Shown here: piece after piece, positions 1 to 9,263 of the stretch
Layout: every line of letters begins with the position of its first letter
Numbering within the stretch: the first letter of the stretch is position 1
Assembly (NCBI GenBank): GCA_943322985.2
Contig: CALPGA020000001.1
Location: forward strand, 1 to 64,000
Reading direction: 5' to 3'
From: Candidatus Finniella inopinata
GTDB lineage: Bacteria; Pseudomonadota; Alphaproteobacteria; Paracaedibacterales; CAITNM01
DNA: 64,000 nt
Made by a program: the position numbers and the translations under genes
Notes under the pieces: model-generated
Told to the model about the DNA's origin: nothing
Databases searched by the model: none
Seen by the model: the letters and a program-made list of their open reading frames with translations, nothing else

Positions 1-135
1 AGACACCTTGTTGAAAATGCTTTTCTTCACCTTAAACGCTGGCGCGGCATTGCAACAAGATATGCGAAAAACACAAAATCCTTTCTTGCTGCAATTCATA
101 TTCGGTGCATCGCTCTTTGGGCTAATATCTCGTGA
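1..135 (+). mobile_element. IS5-family transposase, C-terminal end only
   Basis: The first 44 codons are open from the window edge to a TGA and read as the last part of a DDE transposase of the IS5 type (IS427-like group). The VEN..LHLKRWRGIATRY stretch and the following FLAAIH..C.ALW segment match the region around the final catalytic Glu in this family. The 5' part lies outside the window, so it cannot be said whether the element is complete. No clear terminal inverted repeat could be recognised in bases 136-188. Confidence 0.7.
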
Positions 136-188
136 CTACACTATCTAGATATAGCACAGTGAATTTTTAGATTTCGTTAAAGTTTTTT

Positions 189-929
189 ATGCAAATATTC
201 GTGCTAATCATTGGTTTTTTAATACAAGTTTTTACTCTTGAAGCGGCCGCCCTTGAACAAAGAGATGAATACGGAAGACGGATTCTCATAAACCACTTAG
301 AAATTGATAGATCAAGCTTTTCTGACGAATGTGTTTTTTTATACACTCCAGAATGTATTCCAGGTCATGTTCCACTTGTTTGCATCTATTCCGAAGGTAA
401 TACAGTGCGAGTTGAGATCAGAAAAATTAGCCACGAGGTTTTAGAAGGAATGCTCCCAACAGTTGATGAGCCAATTTCAACGATAATAAAAGAAATTGAA
501 AGTTCAAAATATAACATTGTAAAAGAACAGCTAACGGAGGAAGGTCCTCACTATTTAAGCACTATGATGAGCGCTACAGTACCGTTAGTTACACTAAAAT
601 ATGACGAATTTGAGCTATATCAATTATTTCTTTTGGAAAAATCACTATCTCTCACACCAAAAACACCGGATTTAGCTAGCGGCGTTTCTCAAATCACCAT
701 TGCTGCTTTAGATTCCACAAGTACAGACACAGCATTACCTGGGGCAAGATTTTTAAATTTTGGAGGATTAATGGTTTCTGGACTTGTGAATTTTGGTCAG
801 GTTGACTTTTTAAAAGGTAACTTTGTGCAAAAAGTAACAGCTGATGAACCAGTGACTCCATGTTTTGCCACCATCTGCGATGTTCTTGCTCTAGTTATGA
901 GAGGTGCAGCTTCGGATGATCACAAATAA
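189..929 (+). CDS. Secreted protein of unknown function
   Basis: I do not recognise this 246-residue protein. It begins with a hydrophobic stretch (about residues 2-20, ending in LEAAA) that looks like a cleavable Sec signal peptide, so it is probably periplasmic or exported. The mature part is mixed alpha/beta in character with four or five scattered cysteines and no repeat or catalytic motif that I can name. It sits immediately downstream of a transposase remnant and converges on tpiA with one base between the stops. No strong Shine-Dalgarno is visible before the ATG. It may be an accessory or host-interaction gene, but that rests only on the signal peptide and position. Confidence 0.6.
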   Translation: MQIFVLIIGFLIQVFTLEAAALEQRDEYGRRILINHLEIDRSSFSDECVFLYTPECIPGHVPLVCIYSEGNTVRVEIRKISHEVLEGMLPTVDEPISTIIKEIESSKYNIVKEQLTEEGPHYLSTMMSATVPLVTLKYDEFELYQLFLLEKSLSLTPKTPDLASGVSQITIAALDSTSTDTALPGARFLNFGGLMVSGLVNFGQVDFLKGNFVQKVTADEPVTPCFATICDVLALVMRGAASDDHK

Positions 930-930
930 C

Positions 931-1605
931 TCACCCAGCAACTGTGTAAATTTTTTCAATTACTGTCATATCCAAACTAGCACCACCAACCAAGGCACCG
1001 TCAACGTTTGATATAGCAAAGATCGTCGCTGCATTATCACCATTAACCGAGCCACCATACAACAATGTGGTGTTTGGTAATTTTTCTCTTAACATCGAAT
1101 GGACCTCTGAAATTTCATCTGTTGTTGGGGTTTTGCCTGTGCCAATTGCCCATACAGGCTCATAGGCCATCCAAAAGCCTGGCCCACTTGGTAAGCACTC
1201 AGTTAACTGCCGTTCAAGCACTGCAGTAGTTTGATTCGTTTCGTATTGTTCTAGGGTTTCACCTATACAAATAATCGGCGTAATGTTTGCCTCCAAACAT
1301 GTTTCAGCTTTTGCACGCACATCACTATTTGTTTCATGAAAGTGCTGGCGTCTTTCAGAATGCCCCACTAAACAATACTTCACACTAAATTCAACAAGCA
1401 TTGGCACACTAACTTCGCCTGTATAAGCACCTTTGAGTTGCTGATGAATATTTTGTGCACCCAAAATTAGACCCGAAGGTTCTCCTAAATAAATAGATGG
1501 AAGACAAACAATAAGTTTTTTGTGGTTTTCAAAGGACTTTTTATATTCATTCAGAAGGTTTTTCGAACCATTCATCTTCCAATTTGCCACAACCCATTTT
1601 TGCAT
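931..1605 (-). CDS. tpiA: Triosephosphate isomerase
   Basis: This enzyme interconverts dihydroxyacetone phosphate and glyceraldehyde 3-phosphate in the cytosol. The active-site residues of the TIM barrel are visible: the N-terminal NWKMN (Lys), the VGHSERR motif (His) and AYEPVWAIGTG (Glu), followed by the phosphate-binding YGGSVN and GALVGGASL loops. At about 224 residues it is somewhat shorter than the usual 250, mainly through trimmed loops, but all catalytic elements are kept. A GTG three bases upstream (1608) is also in frame, but the ATG at 1605 sits six bases after a clear AAGGAG, so it is preferred. With gpmI further along it supports at least partial lower glycolysis or gluconeogenesis. 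Confidence 0.95.
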   Translation of the reverse strand: MQKWVVANWKMNGSKNLLNEYKKSFENHKKLIVCLPSIYLGEPSGLILGAQNIHQQLKGAYTGEVSVPMLVEFSVKYCLVGHSERRQHFHETNSDVRAKAETCLEANITPIICIGETLEQYETNQTTAVLERQLTECLPSGPGFWMAYEPVWAIGTGKTPTTDEISEVHSMLREKLPNTTLLYGGSVNGDNAATIFAISNVDGALVGGASLDMTVIEKIYTVAG

Positions 1606-1690
1606 CACATTCTCCTTAATGCTTAATCTTGCCGAACTCGCAGTTTTTCAGTAGTGTTAGTAAGTTGAAATCTATAAATGTTATGTGTAT

Positions 1691-3586
1691 ATGCTACAAG
1701 TATTTCGTGATCATGCCCACAAATGGTTTGTTAAAATATTGCTATGGCTCATTGTTCTGAGTTTTGGATTGTGGGGCATCGGCGATATTATCTACAAATT
1801 TTTTGCTCACCGCCCTGTTGTAATCGTTGGAAAACATGACATTAGTCGCGAAGAACTTTCCCATCATCTTCAAAAAGAAAGCGCTCGTATTAATGAAATG
1901 ACAAAAGGACAAGTTACTGCACAGCAATTGAAAGAGATTGGCATGCATACTTCTGTGATAAACAGACTTGTTAGTCAATTAGTGCTTAGCGATGAACTTG
2001 ACCGCATGAACTTGGGCGCTTCTGATGAAATTTTAAAAGAACAAATTCAAAAAATGCCCGCTTTTCAAACCGAAGGCAGATTCGACGAAAATAAGTTCTT
2101 AAGCGTATTACAGCAACAAGGAATGAATGAGCGCGCGTTTCTAAAAGAGGCGCGTTTAAGCATGCAACGTCAGCAATTACTTGCAAGCATAACCATTGGG
2201 GTCAATTTACCTGAGTCTTATAAAAATAATTTGGTTGATGCCCTTACTCGCGAAAAAGTTTTTGCTTTTGTAGAAATTGACGCATCTAAAATTAAACTTG
2301 ATCACCCTGCCACTCACGAGCAACTTGAAAGTTTTTACGAACAATACAAAGATAAATATACTATTCCAGAATTGCGTAGCATTACAGCCCTTGTGCTAGA
2401 TACTAAAGTGCTCCGCCACATTCTTGGCATTACTGATGAACAAATTCGTCAGTCTTACAATGCACAAAAAGAAAATTTAAAATTCCCCGAAAGACGTAAC
2501 ATTGCTCGGTTAACCTATGCACAAGAAGACAATGCTCAAAAAGCTTTAGCATTGGCTAAAAAAGGCATGTCGTTTGCTAAAATTTTAAAAGAAATACCTG
2601 AAGGAGAGCTTGAAGAGCCAGGCCTAGTTGTAAAAGAACAAATTCCTGAATTTGCAGCAAAAGAAATTTTTGCACTTAAATCCGGCGATTGCACGAAAAT
2701 TATTCCAACCGGGTTTGGGTTCCATATTTTCCAAGTAACAAAAATTGAACATCCACGCACTGCAACATTTGAAGAAGCTAAAAATGAAATAGAATCCATG
2801 CTTATTCAAGAACAGAAATCAGGAAAACTTGATGAGATTCGTAGTCAAATTGACGATGCTATCGCTTCAGGACAAACATTGGCTGATGTTGCGGCAAAAA
2901 TGAAACTAGCTGTACACACTTTCGAAAATATCAATGCAAAAGGTCAAAATCATGAGGGCAAGCCAGTGTTTACCAAGCCAACGGCTATGCACGCATCAAT
3001 GCTAGAAAAAGCATTTACAGTTGAGCAAGGTCTAGATAGTGGTTTTGTTGATGTGCCAAGAGAAGGCGCCTTTGTTTTAAGTGTAACAAAAGTAAGCCCA
3101 GCACATGCACCAGCTTTTGCAGACATTGCACATAAAGTACAGCACGACTGGGAAGCTGAGCAAAGACTTGAAGCAGCATCTAAGCTTGCTTCATCTATTG
3201 CATCAGAAGCGAAGTCATTCACACTTTTGAATGCTTTGGTTAAAAAACACAACTTAATCTTGTCTGCAAACCATACTCTTTCAAGAATTGAACTAAGCAA
3301 GCAAGGAAGAAAATCCGCAGATCTTCTTCCTGTTCCTCTAGCTGAAAAAGCATTTATGTTAGCTCATGAAGCTGCTACTGCTGGACGTAATGACAAAGGT
3401 GGATTCACTGTTGTAATGCTACAAAAAACTGGTCACTCAAAAGTCACAAGGGAAGATAAACAAAAGTTTTCAGTTAATCTAGATAACATGATTCAAGCTG
3501 ATATTTCTTCAGCAACTGTTAATGCATTAAAAGAACTGCATAAGATTGAAATCAATCAAGAAATGCTTGCTCAAATGATGGATTAG
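1691..3586 (+). CDS. ppiD: Membrane-anchored peptidyl-prolyl isomerase / periplasmic chaperone PpiD
   Basis: A 631-residue protein built like PpiD: a short cytosolic tail, one transmembrane anchor (about residues 14-36, WFVKILLWLIVLSFGLWGIG), a SurA-like N-terminal chaperone domain (about 40-170), a parvulin-type PPIC domain in the middle (about 225-365, ending in GFGFHIFQVTKI) and a C-terminal chaperone-like region. PpiD helps outer-membrane and secreted proteins leaving the Sec translocon to fold. A GTG at 1685 is in frame, but the ATG at 1691 is the more likely start; neither has a strong ribosome-binding site. It is followed after one base by bcp, suggesting one transcript with bcp, fumC and the S26-like gene. 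Confidence 0.9.
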   Translation: MLQVFRDHAHKWFVKILLWLIVLSFGLWGIGDIIYKFFAHRPVVIVGKHDISREELSHHLQKESARINEMTKGQVTAQQLKEIGMHTSVINRLVSQLVLSDELDRMNLGASDEILKEQIQKMPAFQTEGRFDENKFLSVLQQQGMNERAFLKEARLSMQRQQLLASITIGVNLPESYKNNLVDALTREKVFAFVEIDASKIKLDHPATHEQLESFYEQYKDKYTIPELRSITALVLDTKVLRHILGITDEQIRQSYNAQKENLKFPERRNIARLTYAQEDNAQKALALAKKGMSFAKILKEIPEGELEEPGLVVKEQIPEFAAKEIFALKSGDCTKIIPTGFGFHIFQVTKIEHPRTATFEEAKNEIESMLIQEQKSGKLDEIRSQIDDAIASGQTLADVAAKMKLAVHTFENINAKGQNHEGKPVFTKPTAMHASMLEKAFTVEQGLDSGFVDVPREGAFVLSVTKVSPAHAPAFADIAHKVQHDWEAEQRLEAASKLASSIASEAKSFTLLNALVKKHNLILSANHTLSRIELSKQGRKSADLLPVPLAEKAFMLAHEAATAGRNDKGGFTVVMLQKTGHSKVTREDKQKFSVNLDNMIQADISSATVNALKELHKIEINQEMLAQMMD

Positions 3587-3587
3587 C

Positions 3588-4052
3588 ATGTTAAAAATTG
3601 GTGATCTACTTCCTGCTTTTGCTGTTCCTAATCAGCATGATGTGATTGTTTCATCAGATCAATTAAAAGGTCACTGGGCGGTATTATACTTTTATCCAAA
3701 AGATAATACCCCTGGTTGTACCCAAGAATCTTGTGATTTTCGCGATTCTAACGACCGCTTAAAAAAACTAGGCTGCACAGTATTTGGAATTTCCAAAGAC
3801 TCTTCTAAAAGCCATACAAATTTTATTTCGAAATATAATTTTCCATTTGATCTTTTAAGCGATGCTGATGGAAAGCTATTCGAGGCTTTTGGTGTGTGGG
3901 TTGAAAAAAGCATGTACGGAAAAAAATATTTTGGCATTGAACGCTCAACTTTTTTAATTAACCCAAAAGGTGAGATTGCTCACATATGGCGCAAGGTTAG
4001 TGTTAAAGGTCATGTAGATAACGTCATCAAAGTGCTTGAAACTAATCTATGA
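3588..4052 (+). CDS. bcp: Thiol peroxidase of the Bcp / peroxiredoxin Q family
   Basis: A 154-residue peroxiredoxin that reduces hydrogen and organic peroxides with thioredoxin as the usual electron donor. The peroxidatic cysteine is Cys44 in [15 protein letters not shown] and Cys49 is the resolving cysteine five residues later, the standard spacing of the two-cysteine BCP type. The thioredoxin fold segment FYPKDNTPG and the later FLINPKGEI are also typical. The length is normal. Its stop codon overlaps the start of fumC (ATGA), so the two are probably translationally coupled, and it follows ppiD after one base. Confidence 0.93.
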   Translation: MLKIGDLLPAFAVPNQHDVIVSSDQLKGHWAVLYFYPKDNTPGCTQESCDFRDSNDRLKKLGCTVFGISKDSSKSHTNFISKYNFPFDLLSDADGKLFEAFGVWVEKSMYGKKYFGIERSTFLINPKGEIAHIWRKVSVKGHVDNVIKVLETNL

Positions 4053-5428
4053 AAACACGTACAGAGCATGATTCAATGGGGCCAGTGGAAGTCCCAAATG
4101 ATGCTTACTGGGGGGCTCAAACTGAGCGCTCTCGGCACAATTTCAAAATTGGCAACCACAAAATGCCTTCCATTTTTATTAAGGCATTTGCTATTTTAAA
4201 GCGCTGTGCTGCACAAACTAATTTTTCACTTAAAAAAATAGATGAAAACTTAACAAAAGCTATTGTGCAAGCTTGCGACGAAATTATTGATGAAAAATTT
4301 GTCGATCACTTTCCCTTAGTTATTTGGCAAACTGGCTCTGGAACCCAAACAAACATGAACCTTAACGAGGTTATAGCGAACCGTGCAAATGAATTGCTGG
4401 GCTCTTCACTAGGCTCAAAACAGCCTGTGCACCCGAATGACCATGTTAATTACGGTCAATCATCAAACGATAGTTTTCCAACGGCCATGCATATTGCCAC
4501 CGTGCTTGCCATATCAAATGACTTAAAACCAGCCCTTAGTAATTTGAAAAATGCATTTCATAAAAAGGCCTGCGAATTTGAAAAATACATAAAAGTTGCC
4601 CGCACCCATTTACAAGACGCCACGCCCATTAAACTCTCTCAAGAATTTTCAGCCTTTGTTATGCAAATTAGCAATAACATTGATCGCCTTGATTGCATCA
4701 TGCCACGGCTTTTACAGTTAGCTCAAGGTGGTACAGCAGTGGGCACAGGTCTTAATTGTCCTCAAGGTTTCTCGGAAGCTTTTGCAAAATCAGTAGCTGA
4801 TTATACAAAGCTTCCTTTTGTTACTGCTCCCAACAAATTTGAAGCGCTTGCTTGTCACGATACCCTTGTTGAAGTTTCAGGCGTTTTAAACGTTATTGCT
4901 ACAAGTCTTATGAAAATTGCTAATGATATTCGGTTTCTAGCGTCTGGCCCTAGATGTGGTCTTGGTGAACTTCATTTACCTGAGAATGAACCAGGCTCAT
5001 CCATTATGCCTGGAAAAGTGAATCCCACTCAAGCTGAAGCTATGACAATGGTTTGCTGTCAGGTAATGGGGAATCATACAACTGTTACTATTGCTGGCAG
5101 CCAAGGACATTTTCAACTGAATGTTTTTAAACCGGTTATCATTCATAATATACTTGAATCAATTGAATTATTGGCAGATGCTTGCAACAGCTTTTCCCAC
5201 AATTGCCTAGAAGGCATTACTGTTAATGCAACAAAGCTACAATATAATCTTGATAAATCCTTAATGTTAGTTACCGCTCTGAACCCTATTATTGGCTATG
5301 ATAATGCCGCTAAAATTGCCAAAAAATCCTTAGAAGATGATATAACCCTAGCTGATGCTGCCGAACAACTAGATTTGTTGAGCCGCCAAGAATTTGAAAA
5401 ACATGTAAAGCCAGAACAAATGGTTTAG
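4049..5428 (+). CDS. fumC: Fumarate hydratase, class II
   Basis: A 459-residue, oxygen-stable, iron-free fumarase that interconverts fumarate and malate in the TCA cycle. The family signature [15 protein letters not shown], the [14 protein letters not shown] substrate-loop motif and [14 protein letters not shown] are all present, and the length is that of class II enzymes. The start overlaps the bcp stop by four bases. The related class II lyases (aspartase, argininosuccinate lyase) share the GSS motif, but the overall match is to FumC. No frame damage or unusual substitution was seen. Confidence 0.94.
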   Translation: MKTRTEHDSMGPVEVPNDAYWGAQTERSRHNFKIGNHKMPSIFIKAFAILKRCAAQTNFSLKKIDENLTKAIVQACDEIIDEKFVDHFPLVIWQTGSGTQTNMNLNEVIANRANELLGSSLGSKQPVHPNDHVNYGQSSNDSFPTAMHIATVLAISNDLKPALSNLKNAFHKKACEFEKYIKVARTHLQDATPIKLSQEFSAFVMQISNNIDRLDCIMPRLLQLAQGGTAVGTGLNCPQGFSEAFAKSVADYTKLPFVTAPNKFEALACHDTLVEVSGVLNVIATSLMKIANDIRFLASGPRCGLGELHLPENEPGSSIMPGKVNPTQAEAMTMVCCQVMGNHTTVTIAGSQGHFQLNVFKPVIIHNILESIELLADACNSFSHNCLEGITVNATKLQYNLDKSLMLVTALNPIIGYDNAAKIAKKSLEDDITLADAAEQLDLLSRQEFEKHVKPEQMV

Positions 5429-5433
5429 TTTTT

Positions 5434-5901
5434 ATGAAAAAAAATAAAATTATAGCTTTGTATATTGTATCATTAGTGGTTGCTGCTATAGCGTTTGCTA
5501 GGCCATATCCTGTTTCAGGAGATTGTATGGAACCAGCGATTATGGATGGACATCTATATTTTCTAAATAAAATAACTCCATATCTGCGTCAATACCAAAT
5601 AGGGGATATAGTCGCGTTTACACATGAAGGAAAAGCGTGGGTATCTAGGATAGTAGCATCGGAGGATCAAACTATCCAGATCACTGAAGGTAGTATAGTC
5701 ATCAATGGTACTGCTCTTGATGATATGGGAATTCATAGAAATTGGTCTGGTTGGAATCATGGCATTCATGCTATAGATAAACCGATTAAAATTCCAACTA
5801 ATCATGTTTTCGTACTATCTGATAATCTTCCTGCGAAACACGATGACAGCCGAGTTTTTGGACCGATACCAAATTCATCTATTTTAGGGTTGATATGGTA
5901 A
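5434..5901 (+). CDS. S26 signal-peptidase-like protein with altered catalytic dyad
   Basis: A 155-residue protein with the boxes of the S26 (LepB / TraF) peptidase family: an N-terminal membrane anchor (about residues 5-22), box B as SGDCMEPAI, box C/D as QIGDIVAF and WVSRIV, and box E as SDN..KHDDSRVFGPIP. The catalytic serine that normally precedes the Met-x-Pro is a cysteine here (Cys31, codon TGT), and the catalytic lysine expected in the YIKRVVG-like box is a serine (Ser71). It could be a Cys-dependent or inactive member, or a specialised processing enzyme rather than the housekeeping LepB. It starts five bases after fumC and is probably in the same operon. Confidence 0.75.
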   Translation: MKKNKIIALYIVSLVVAAIAFARPYPVSGDCMEPAIMDGHLYFLNKITPYLRQYQIGDIVAFTHEGKAWVSRIVASEDQTIQITEGSIVINGTALDDMGIHRNWSGWNHGIHAIDKPIKIPTNHVFVLSDNLPAKHDDSRVFGPIPNSSILGLIW

Positions 5902-6017
5902 AACAGTCTCAATCAACAAAACATAAGCAGAACAATTTTGTTCGGTTGTTTTAAAATCTAGACTTTGTGCCTAAACAAGGGTTTTATAAACGAACTCACT
6001 TAAAAAATACTCCTAAT

Positions 6018-6743
6018 ATGCGAGAAATTACACTTTCGGATTATAATCCGCAATGGCCTCAATTATTCTCTCAAGAAGCTGAACTTTTAAAAGAAATTTT
6101 TGGTGATTTAGCCATCAATATTTACCACAAAGGCAGCACATCAGTGCCTAATCTTATGGCAAAACCAATCATCGATATTACCATTGAAGTTGAAGATATT
6201 TCCAAGGTTAATCAATTGAATAAATCCTTAGCCGCAGTTGGGTATAGTGCATTAGGTGAATACGGCATGCCACTTAGACGCTTGTTCGCAAAAGGTGATC
6301 CACACACTCATCACTTGCACGTATGGGACAAAGGACACGATGAAATTGCCAAAGATTTATTATTTCGTGAAACCTTAATTCAAAATGTAGTTGCCCGCAT
6401 AGCATATGAAAATTTAAAACAAAAATTGTGTGATCAACATCGGTTTGAACCTGACCAATACACCATGGGTAAAGATCGGCTTATTAAAGAAATTTTGCGT
6501 GCTGAAAATTATAATGGTTTATCAATGGTGTTTGTTTTACATGAAAGTGAAAAACAAGCCTACAAAAATTTCATGAATGAGGACTTTGTGCAAAATAAAA
6601 GTCTTGTCCTTTCACAGGGTGTGAATTTTATAGGGGCCATTTCATTAAACGAAAATGGAGCTGTTGATCGTAAAGTTATAAGATGTGCCAACGAACAAGC
6701 AGAAAAACTTATTGCCCGCTGGCTTGAAACACGAGAAAATTAA
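6018..6743 (+). CDS. GrpB-family nucleotidyltransferase-fold protein with a short GNAT-like tail
   Basis: The first 165 residues or so belong to the GrpB (UPF0157) family, which has a nucleotidyltransferase fold: YNPQWPQLF, HKGSTSVP, KPIIDI and the HTHHLHVW histidine cluster are visible. The biochemical role of the family is poorly defined. The last 70 residues (LVLSQGVNFIGAISL onward) line up with the acetyltransferase half of the GrpB-GNAT fusion at 47538-48488, but the acetyl-CoA-binding loop region is shortened, so this looks like a degenerate second domain. An in-frame GTG lies at 5967, but homology begins at MREITLSDYNP, so the ATG at 6018 was chosen. Its stop overlaps that of the convergent gene by four bases. 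Confidence 0.75.
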   Translation: MREITLSDYNPQWPQLFSQEAELLKEIFGDLAINIYHKGSTSVPNLMAKPIIDITIEVEDISKVNQLNKSLAAVGYSALGEYGMPLRRLFAKGDPHTHHLHVWDKGHDEIAKDLLFRETLIQNVVARIAYENLKQKLCDQHRFEPDQYTMGKDRLIKEILRAENYNGLSMVFVLHESEKQAYKNFMNEDFVQNKSLVLSQGVNFIGAISLNENGAVDRKVIRCANEQAEKLIARWLETREN

Positions 6744-7627
6744 AGGGACTTTTTTACCTGAATAATACTTGCCCATTTACGGTTATTCAAAGGGTTGTGT
6801 TCTGCGATCCCAAACTGAGATCCTTCGCAATTAAACCCAATTTTTTTCAAACAATCACCCACCAAACCAACACGCGTGAAAGTATGATACGTCCATAAAA
6901 ACATATACCCAATACCACTAGCATCATCAACAAATGATTCAAGCATAGAAGGTTTAACATTCCATAATGCTAATAACTCTGAAGCCATAACATTATTTTC
7001 TTTCCCAAAAATTTTTTTCAATATGTGAAAACAAAGGAGGGTAGGATTTTGAGAAGAAAAACTATCAGTATCATCACACTGAACAGCACGTAAACACGTG
7101 TGAATAAAACGACATTCAGTTGCATCTAATACAAGTGTAAAGGGGTTTGTTCCTTTTTGTACTTGCGATATTATCCCATCAGCAGTTGTAAGTGCAAAAA
7201 ATGGATGATTGTCAATTAACAGCTCGCCACCAGGCTTTAAAATCTGAAAAGCCTTAGCGATTGCTTTAGTCATTGGATTATCTTTTAACGTGGGAATTGA
7301 AGGTGGAAACCATTCAAGTATAACCTCTTCTTGTGAATTTAGTGCAAACCTTGTTGTGGTCAAAAAATCATCTTGCACATGTTCAAGATCTGGAATTGCG
7401 CAAGTAGCCATATCAACACTAACAACTCGTCATTCTGGAAACTTAGTCGTGCACGTAAAATCAGCCTCATCTTGACCAACAATTTTCGCAATAGACTCTT
7501 TAACCCATCCAGCAGCACGATTATTTCCCACAATAACCACAGCGTTTTCAATTAATGAGCCCTCTGCAGAAAAAATATTAAAAGGTAATATAAATACTAA
7601 AAACAAAATCTTACAAACTAAACGCAC
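6740..7627 (-). pseudogene. Secreted methyltransferase-like protein interrupted by an in-frame TGA
   Basis: Two reading segments in the same frame, 7430-7627 and 6740-7429, are separated only by a TGA at 7432-7430. The first part begins with a signal-peptide-like stretch (LVCKILFLVFILPFNIFSAEG) followed by NAVVIVGNN; the second contains ILKPGGELLIDNHPFFAL, which resembles the beta-5 region of Rossmann-fold methyltransferases. Reading the stop as Trp would give KFPEWRVVSVDM, a natural methyltransferase sequence, so a TGG-to-TGA change is the simplest explanation. The downstream 223-residue piece has its own ATG (7411), but without a good ribosome-binding site. No precise family is recognised; the catalytic role is unproven. 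Confidence 0.6.
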
Positions 7628-7700
7628 ATGATCTCCATATACGTTGAAATAATTATCTATTTCTACATGTTTTTCAAAAATATTAAAAGAAAAATCAACA

Positions 7701-9119
7701 TCAATTAATCAACATATTGTCACGAACTATATAGACATCATCCAAATTTAGTTTTTCTAAAAATCCTTCATCATGGCACACAATAATAAAGCTACCTGGA
7801 TATGCATTTAGAAATTCCAACAAATGCTCTTTCGTTGATAAATCAATGTTGTTGGTGATTTCATCTAATATCAAAAGCTTTTGGGTTTTTGCAGCAATTT
7901 GCGCAAGGCTTAGCCTTACCTTTTCTCCACCTGAGAGCTGATGAATTTTTACATGAACTTCTTCATTTTTACGAAATAAAAAATCATTAAGGTGACGGCG
8001 CACTTCAGCATGAGTCCATTCGGGAACCAATTCAGTCAATGTTTCTAGCACAGATTTTTCAGCATCAAGCGTTGCGTAATGTTGATCAAGGTAACCTATA
8101 TCATTAGGCATATACCAATCACCTGTTTTTATTACGTTTTGGTCCCCCAAAATAGCTTTAATTAACGTTGATTTTCCGCTGCCATTATCGCCTTGAAGTG
8201 CAATTCTAGCTTTGGCATCCAGAGAAAAATTTATATTTTGGACAACAGCTTTGTTATCTTTATAACCAACCGCGCCATCACTTATTGAAACTAAAACACC
8301 GTCACTTATACCCGCCGCTTTTATAGAAAATTTTGGCGTAATGACTTCTGGAAAATGCAAAGTTGATAGCTTTTCAAGTAAGTCATCTTTTGCATTATGA
8401 ATTGCTTTCTTCTTTTTTCCAGATGTCTCAGCTGCACGATTTGCTTTTGCGCTAGAAACAATCGTTGGCCATTTTCTTTCTTGAATTGATTTTTCACCTT
8501 TCAAATTGCTTTTTTTAGCGCGCTCTTGTTCTTTCATTAATGCGTGGTGTACATCTTTTTTCTGCCGATCTAGTCGTGATAATTCACCTTCAATTGCTGT
8601 GCGCATAGTGTGAACCTCAAGCATATAATCGTCGTAATTGCCTGTAAAAATATGAACCTTACCGTTATCAATATGCCAAAGTGTATCAATGCAAGTATTT
8701 AAAAATTCAACGTCATGGGTGACTACAATTAAAGTTCCAACGTATTGCCGCAACATGCGCATTAATGATTTTCGATTGCTGCCATCAAGGTGATTCGTTG
8801 GCTCATCAAGTAGCAAAACATTTGGACTAACACACAGCGCTTGCGTTAACGTCTCATTTAGCCGTTGCCCACCGCTTAAGGTTTCAAATTCATAAATAAC
8901 TTGTGGAACATACCCAAAAATAACGTCATTAGAAATATGAATTGATCCACTACTTGGTTCAACCTGATTAAGCAAAGTTTTTAGTAATGTCGATTTTCCA
9001 GTGCCATTTTGACCAATAATCGCAATGCGATTTCCGTCATGCACATGGGTTGAAAAACCCTCAAAACAAGTTTTGTGGGCAAATGAAATACCAAGCTGAT
9101 TGATTTGTATTGTCGTCAT
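7701..9119 (-). CDS. ABC-F type ATPase (ribosome-associated, translation factor or resistance type)
   Basis: A 472-residue protein with two ABC ATPase domains and no membrane segments, the architecture of ABC-F proteins that act on the ribosome. Domain 1 has GQNGTGKST, LSGGQ and LLLDEPTNHLD; a charged linker rich in Lys/Glu (about 170-255) follows; domain 2 has GDNGSGKST, LSGGEKVRLSL and LLILDEITNNID. In the second Walker B/D-loop the usual DEPTNHLD is DEITNNID. It is shorter than the usual 520-640 residues because domain 1 lacks much of the region between Walker A and the signature. It has its own start with CGAGA before the ATG and stands alone between unrelated genes. Whether it is a housekeeping factor or a drug-protection protein cannot be told from sequence. 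Confidence 0.85.
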   Translation of the reverse strand: MTTIQINQLGISFAHKTCFEGFSTHVHDGNRIAIIGQNGTGKSTLLKTLLNQVEPSSGSIHISNDVIFGYVPQVIYEFETLSGGQRLNETLTQALCVSPNVLLLDEPTNHLDGSNRKSLMRMLRQYVGTLIVVTHDVEFLNTCIDTLWHIDNGKVHIFTGNYDDYMLEVHTMRTAIEGELSRLDRQKKDVHHALMKEQERAKKSNLKGEKSIQERKWPTIVSSAKANRAAETSGKKKKAIHNAKDDLLEKLSTLHFPEVITPKFSIKAAGISDGVLVSISDGAVGYKDNKAVVQNINFSLDAKARIALQGDNGSGKSTLIKAILGDQNVIKTGDWYMPNDIGYLDQHYATLDAEKSVLETLTELVPEWTHAEVRRHLNDFLFRKNEEVHVKIHQLSGGEKVRLSLAQIAAKTQKLLILDEITNNIDLSTKEHLLEFLNAYPGSFIIVCHDEGFLEKLNLDDVYIVRDNMLIN

Positions 9120-9127
9120 AAAATTCT

Positions 9128-9178
9128 CGTTTCAATAGTTGAAAAGCGCTAATTGCGCAGTTACTTAATTTTGAAACG
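9128..9178. repeat. Nested inverted repeat upstream of the ABC-F gene
   Basis: CGTTTCAA at 9128-9135 is repeated inverted as TTGAAACG at 9171-9178, and inside it GCGC (9146-9149) pairs with GCGC (9155-9158). It lies in the gap between lptB and the ABC-F gene on the minus strand. It could be an mRNA leader structure of the ABC-F gene or a weak end signal for the lptB transcript; there is no clear T run. Confidence 0.4.
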
Positions 9179-9263
9179 AACAATCCATGACACACATTAT
9201 GAATAATTTAGATAATTTAAATATGTGAATTGAAAGTGATTTTGTCAAGAGAAGTAAAAAAAG

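Noticed and set aside
136-188. Right-end inverted repeat of the IS element
   Set aside because: The left end is outside the window, so no repeat pair can be shown.
5902-5966. Palindrome GAACAATTTTGTTC as a terminator or LexA site
   Set aside because: The stem is AT-rich with only six base pairs, there is no consistent T run, and the spacing does not fit the GTTC-N7-GTTC LexA box.
6740-7627. UGA read as tryptophan genome-wide
   Set aside because: TGG is used for Trp throughout, and complete genes such as bcp and the hda-like gene end at TGA with normal lengths, so the code looks standard; a local mutation is simpler.
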